The position numbers and the translations under genes were made by a program. Below the pieces are notes generated by a model. The model saw only the letters and a list, made by a program, of their open reading frames with translations. It was not told where the DNA came from and did no database searches. DNA of 64,000 bases from Lentimicrobiaceae bacterium (GTDB lineage: Bacteria > Bacteroidota > Bacteroidia > Bacteroidales > Lentimicrobiaceae), in contig JACJXH010000003.1 of assembly GCA_020636745.1 (NCBI GenBank), positions 124,001 through 188,000 of the forward strand. Direction: 5' to 3'. Positions 60,766 to 64,000 of the stretch are shown one piece after another (position 1 is the first letter of the stretch; each line of letters starts with the position of its first letter).

Positions 60766-60773
60766 TATTTTTG
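60766..60773 (+). promoter_or_regulatory. Candidate -7 element of mpl
   Basis: TATTTTTG matches TAnnTTTG, 22 bases before the mpl ATG. The nearest upstream TTG is 24 bases away, slightly far. Confidence 0.45.
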
Positions 60774-60795
60774 TAAGAAAATAAACAAGGTCTGA

Positions 60796-62160
60796 ATGAA
60801 CGTACATTTTATCGCTATTGGCGGAAGCGCCATGCACAATCTGGCAATTGCACTGCATCGTAAAGGTTATATGGTTACCGGTTCTGATGATGAAATTTTT
60901 GAACCCGCCAAATCAAGGCTCTTCAACTCAGGTATCTTACCTGAAAAAGTAGGCTGGAATGCTGAAAATATTCACGCCGGGCTTGATGCTATCATCCTGG
61001 GAATGCATGCCAGAGCTGATAATCCTGAACTAATAAAGGCGCAGGAACTGGGATTGAAGATTTATTCATATCCTGAATTTCTTTATGAACAGGCCAGGGA
61101 TAAAAAGCGCATTGTGATTGGTGGTAGTCATGGGAAGACAACCATAACCGCAATGATTCTACATGTTTTAAACAAAGCAGGTATAGATGCTGATTATATG
61201 GTTGGCGCTCAGCTTGAAGGTTTTGATGTTATGGTTAAATTATCGGAAAATGCTGATATTATGGTGTTTGAAGGTGATGAATATCTGACTTCAGCTCTTG
61301 ACAGGCGCCCTAAATTTCATGTTTATCAGCCACATATTGCTTTAATCAGTGGAATTGCCTGGGATCATGTGAATGTTTTCCCCACATTCGATAATTATGT
61401 TGAACAGTTCAGCATTTTTGCCAACCTCGTTCCCGAAAAGGGGCGTTTAATATACTGCGCCGAAGATGCACAGGTGGTTAAAGTAGCTGAAGCCGTTAAG
61501 CATCATATTCAAAAATATCCTTACTTCAGGCCCGAATATTCCATAATTGATGGGATTACTTATGTTAAATGTGACAACGAGTCAATTCCTTTGAAAATAT
61601 TTGGCTATCATAATATGCTGAATCTCGAGGGGGCAAGGTTGGTTTGTGAAGCGCTGGGAATTGGTAAATCAGCTTTCTATAACATGATAAGCTCGTTTAC
61701 TGGAGCTTCCAAACGGCTTGAACTGGTAGCAAAAAATCAATCTGGTGCCATTTACAAGGATTTTGCCCATAGTCCTTCAAAACTAAAGGCCACGGTTAAC
61801 GCGGTAAAGGAACAATTTCCTAATCGGAAATTGATTGCAGTTATGGAGTTGCATACTTACAGCAGCTTGAATATCAATTTCCTGGATGAGTATAAAAATA
61901 GTATGGATCTGGCTGATACAGCAATTGTATTTTACAGCCGTCATGCCCTGGAATTAAAACGTCTTCCGTTTTTTTCAACTGAAGATGTAGCCAGGGCTTT
62001 TAAAAGGGATGATATATTGGTGTTTAACGAAAAAGACCAACTTTATAATGCACTCGTTTCCATGGCATGGAAAGATGCCAATCTCTTATTGATGAGTTCC
62101 GGAAATTTTGACGGAATAAACCTGAAAGAGTTATCAGAAGTTTTGCTGACTGAAGCCTGA
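60796..62160 (+). CDS. mpl: UDP-N-acetylmuramate:L-Ala-gamma-D-Glu-meso-DAP ligase (murein tripeptide ligase)
   Basis: 454-residue Mur ligase that re-attaches recovered tripeptide to UDP-MurNAc in peptidoglycan recycling. The N-terminal Rossmann domain (MNVHFIAIGGSAMHNLAIAL) is MurC/Mpl-like; the ATP site GGSHGKTT is at 109-116; FEGDEYLTSALDRRPKFHVY and SGIAWDHVNVFPTFDNYVEQ belong to the central domain; SKRLELVAKNQSGAIYKDFA to the C-terminal domain. The DEYLTS region supports Mpl over MurC. Cytosolic. The NamZ-like gene 3 kb away gives a recycling context. Confidence 0.92.
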   Translation: MNVHFIAIGGSAMHNLAIALHRKGYMVTGSDDEIFEPAKSRLFNSGILPEKVGWNAENIHAGLDAIILGMHARADNPELIKAQELGLKIYSYPEFLYEQARDKKRIVIGGSHGKTTITAMILHVLNKAGIDADYMVGAQLEGFDVMVKLSENADIMVFEGDEYLTSALDRRPKFHVYQPHIALISGIAWDHVNVFPTFDNYVEQFSIFANLVPEKGRLIYCAEDAQVVKVAEAVKHHIQKYPYFRPEYSIIDGITYVKCDNESIPLKIFGYHNMLNLEGARLVCEALGIGKSAFYNMISSFTGASKRLELVAKNQSGAIYKDFAHSPSKLKATVNAVKEQFPNRKLIAVMELHTYSSLNINFLDEYKNSMDLADTAIVFYSRHALELKRLPFFSTEDVARAFKRDDILVFNEKDQLYNALVSMAWKDANLLLMSSGNFDGINLKELSEVLLTEA

Positions 62161-62200
62161 TTTAATTACACCATCATCCGGAAGAAGGAATATCAAACCA

Positions 62201-62611
62201 TTATTTCTTCTTTTCTTTTTTAACTTTTACTTTTTTGCTTTTTTCAGGAGAGGGTTCTTCAATTTTTTCTTCTTTTAATTTTTTTATCTTCTTTTCAGGA
62301 ATCAAATCATTTACCCAGCTCATGGCAGCCATAGTTCTTGGGAAACCAATGGTGCTGGTGAGCAGAAGTATTGTATGCCTGATTTCTTCGGGAGTAACTC
62401 CGGCTTCTAGCGCTCTTCGGGTGTGGCTGTGAACGGCACCTTCTGACTGAATTGCTGCTGCAGCCGCCAGGTTTATCAGGCACATGGTATTGTCGGGCAA
62501 GGGACTTGTTTCACGAATTGTTTCTCCAAGCTTTTCAAGTGCATCAAAATATGCAGGAAAAGATGCCTTGTTTTTTTCATAATTTTTAGGCAAAGAGTCG
62601 TTGTTTTTCAT
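62201..62611 (-). CDS. Carboxymuconolactone decarboxylase-like protein with a basic tail
   Basis: 136 residues. The central part (AAAAAIQSEGAVHSHTRRAL, EAGVTPEEIRHTILLLTSTI) is a CMD/AhpD-like helical domain. The CxxC of peroxidatic AhpD proteins is absent (VHSH at that place), so it is unlikely to be a peroxidase. The last ~30 residues are Lys/Glu-rich and disordered (KIKKLKEEKIEEPSPEKSKK), suggesting binding to nucleic acid or a protein. It converges on mpl (40-base gap). Confidence 0.8.
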   Translation of the reverse strand: MKNNDSLPKNYEKNKASFPAYFDALEKLGETIRETSPLPDNTMCLINLAAAAAIQSEGAVHSHTRRALEAGVTPEEIRHTILLLTSTIGFPRTMAAMSWVNDLIPEKKIKKLKEEKIEEPSPEKSKKVKVKKEKKK

Positions 62612-62638
62612 AATGCTGAGTGTAATTTTTAGAATAAG

Positions 62639-63052
62639 TTAATACCATTCAATATTTTGCAATTCAACAGGGCCGTACCATGGGTGAATTTCCGCGACAA
62701 GCCTTCCTGAGCTTACTGCCGGATCCTGTTGGGTTAGAGAGGTAGCTTCTTCAATGCTGTCCACATGAAGTACAAATATTCCTCTCAACGCTGTATTGTC
62801 AATAAACGGGCCTGCGAGAACCAATTTTTTGTCTAAGCTCATTTGCTTAATATGAGCCATATGGCCATCCTGAATCCTGGCTGCACTCAGCGAATCCTGA
62901 GTTCTGTTCTGACCAGTTTTGAGCAAAACCAAAAAATAGGTTGTCATTTTTGAGGTGTCAGGCAGATGAGAAACTGCACTTTGAGCAAAGATGGCACAAG
63001 GCAATGTAAATATGCTAATTACAAGAAGTAATAAAAAAGTTTTAGCCTTCAT
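62639..63052 (-). CDS. Exported YciI-like protein
   Basis: 137 residues: signal peptide (MKAKTFLLLLVISIFTLPCAIFAQ) and a YCII-type domain. TYFLVLLKTGQNRTQDSL, DGHMAHIKQMSLDKKLVLAG, then SIEEATSLTQQDPAVSSGRL and AEIHPWYGP contain the conserved His of the family (His in GHMAHI and EIHPW). Function is not settled; related proteins are dehalogenase-like or ligand-binding. The gene is 27 bases upstream of the CMD-like gene on the same strand, so they may be one transcript. An alternative start two codons upstream exists. Confidence 0.82.
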   Translation of the reverse strand: MKAKTFLLLLVISIFTLPCAIFAQSAVSHLPDTSKMTTYFLVLLKTGQNRTQDSLSAARIQDGHMAHIKQMSLDKKLVLAGPFIDNTALRGIFVLHVDSIEEATSLTQQDPAVSSGRLVAEIHPWYGPVELQNIEWY

Positions 63053-63103
63053 AACCATAGTTTTGCAGCACAATCAATAAACAAATTTCAGGGATATTGT
63101 TCT

Positions 63104-64000
63104 TTAATTTTGGGCAATAAATTTTCCAATTTCCTTGTAAAGATCTGCTTTTCTGATAGGTTTTGAAATATAACCATCGCATCCGGCTGCCAGACATAAC
63201 TCCTTATCGCCCGTCATTGCGTAGGCTGTAGTGGCAATTACAGGTAATTGAGGATTTAATGATTTAATCATCCTGGTAGCTTCAAGTCCATCCATTTCAG
63301 GCATTTTAATATCCATCAGTATTAAATGAATAGCCGGATATTTTTGGTATAACTCCAATGCCTGACTGCCGGTTTTTGCATGCAGGATTCTCACACGTGA
63401 TAACAGCAGTAATTTTTCAAGATAGGCGAAATTGGTCAATTCGTCTTCTGCAACCAGGAAAATGTATTCAGAATAGTCCGGAATTGAATCCAATCCATTT
63501 AATCTATTTTGTAAATCCGGTTCAGGTCTTGACCTGAGTGGTATGCTAAAGCCAAAAGTTGAGCCTGAATGGCTGCTCGAAATAAGTGAGATTGTACCTC
63601 CCATTACCTCTACATAAGCTTTGGAAATGGCCAACCCCAGCCCATTACCACCATATTTTCTTGAAAATGAATCTTCAACCTGTCGGAAAGGTTCAAAAAT
63701 AAGATCCTCAAATCCGGGTTTTACACCTATTCCGGTGTCTTCAACCTGAAAATGTAAACCTGAATCCATTACATTGCAGCTAACCCTTACGCTGCCATAT
63801 TCAGTAAACTTAAGGGCATTGTCAATCAAATGCGAAATTGATTGTCTGATTTTAGCTTCATCCGAAATCACTTTAATCTGCGACTCCAGTTCATTGGAAA
63901 TGATAAACTCAATTGACTTTTGCTGTGCGATGTTACTATATTGAGTGCAAATGTCATTCAGCAAATTGTTGATTGAAAATTCGTGGTAATTAACCGAAAG
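63104..64000 (-). CDS. Hybrid sensor histidine kinase, C-terminal part (continues past the window edge)
   Basis: The frame is open to the window end, so at least 298 residues are present and the N terminus is missing. Visible are the end of the dimerisation/linker region (SVNYHEFSINNLLNDIC), the HATPase domain with N-box DEAKIRQSISHLIDNALKF, G boxes VEDTGIGVKPG and GNGLGLAISKAYVEV, and a C-terminal receiver domain with VAEDE, the phospho-acceptor Asp in LILMDIKMPEMDG, and the Lys in YISKPIRKADL. The phosphorylated His itself is outside the window. Its signal and output are unknown. Confidence 0.9.
   Translation of the reverse strand, partial: LSVNYHEFSINNLLNDICTQYSNIAQQKSIEFIISNELESQIKVISDEAKIRQSISHLIDNALKFTEYGSVRVSCNVMDSGLHFQVEDTGIGVKPGFEDLIFEPFRQVEDSFSRKYGGNGLGLAISKAYVEVMGGTISLISSSHSGSTFGFSIPLRSRPEPDLQNRLNGLDSIPDYSEYIFLVAEDELTNFAYLEKLLLLSRVRILHAKTGSQALELYQKYPAIHLILMDIKMPEMDGLEATRMIKSLNPQLPVIATTAYAMTGDKELCLAAGCDGYISKPIRKADLYKEIGKFIAQN

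Overview
The window reads as chromosomal DNA of a member of the Bacteroidetes, most likely an anaerobic or facultative fermenter related to Bacteroidales. The support is: Bacteroidetes-type promoters (TAnnTTTG, two of them with a TTG exactly 19 bases upstream) in front of many genes; type IX secretion (T9SS) traits, namely a PorD/DUF4835 protein and secreted proteins with PNP-type C-terminal sorting domains; a CoaBC-PorD-RecN order; few recognisable Shine-Dalgarno sequences; and a catabolic gene set built on ferredoxin-dependent oxoacid oxidation, acyl-CoA dehydrogenases and ADP-forming acyl-CoA synthetase. I see no rRNA, complete tRNA, CRISPR array, transposase or integrase.

Layout. 0-5 kb: housekeeping genes (coaBC, porD-like, recN, fabI) and a TonB C-terminal domain protein. 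5.7-15.8 kb: a redox and fatty-acid block with two electron-transfer flavoproteins. The first (etfB-etfA) is in line with a membrane Fe-S protein and a cysteine-rich CCG protein that together look like a split ETF:quinone oxidoreductase. The second (etfB-etfA) sits with an acyl-CoA dehydrogenase and has the motif seen in bifurcating ETFs; a second long acyl-CoA dehydrogenase follows. 15.9-26.3 kb: a fused 2-oxoacid dehydrogenase E1, a YceI lipoprotein, oxidative-stress proteins (a rubrerythrin with a degraded diiron site, a glutathione peroxidase), an MFS transporter, an M1 peptidase and small genes. 26.5-40.5 kb: a T9SS-exported esterase, a four-subunit 2-oxoacid:ferredoxin oxidoreductase operon, an aminotransferase, several small or unknown proteins, a nucleoid-associated protein, a C69 dipeptidase and an ADP-forming acyl-CoA synthetase.

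40.5-50.6 kb is accessory in character: long intergenic stretches, AT-rich genes, three copies of a dispersed imperfect palindrome each lying downstream of a stop codon, and secreted hydrolases (CocE/S15 type, serine beta-lactamase type, a C25-like T9SS protein, a GH3 glycosidase). 50.8-64 kb returns to core-type genes: a DUF1295 membrane protein, a FakA-FakB type fusion, DUF1573, an aminotransferase, NamZ (DUF1343), a LolC/E-like permease, APS reductase, an MBL hydrolase, Mpl, and a hybrid histidine kinase cut by the window edge.

How the genes fit together (inference): aminotransferases make 2-oxoacids; the ferredoxin oxidoreductase (and the fused E1, with E2/E3 elsewhere) turn them into acyl-CoAs; the ADP-forming synthetase recovers ATP; the acyl-CoA dehydrogenases pass electrons through one ETF to quinone and possibly through the other to NAD/ferredoxin. 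NamZ and Mpl suggest peptidoglycan recycling. Nothing here is clearly a wholly new system. The strongest leads are the dispersed palindromic repeat with its associated genes, the rubrerythrin that has lost metal ligands, the split ETF:quinone oxidoreductase next to a second ETF type, the FakA-FakB fusion and a possible bacterial Mpv17-like membrane protein.
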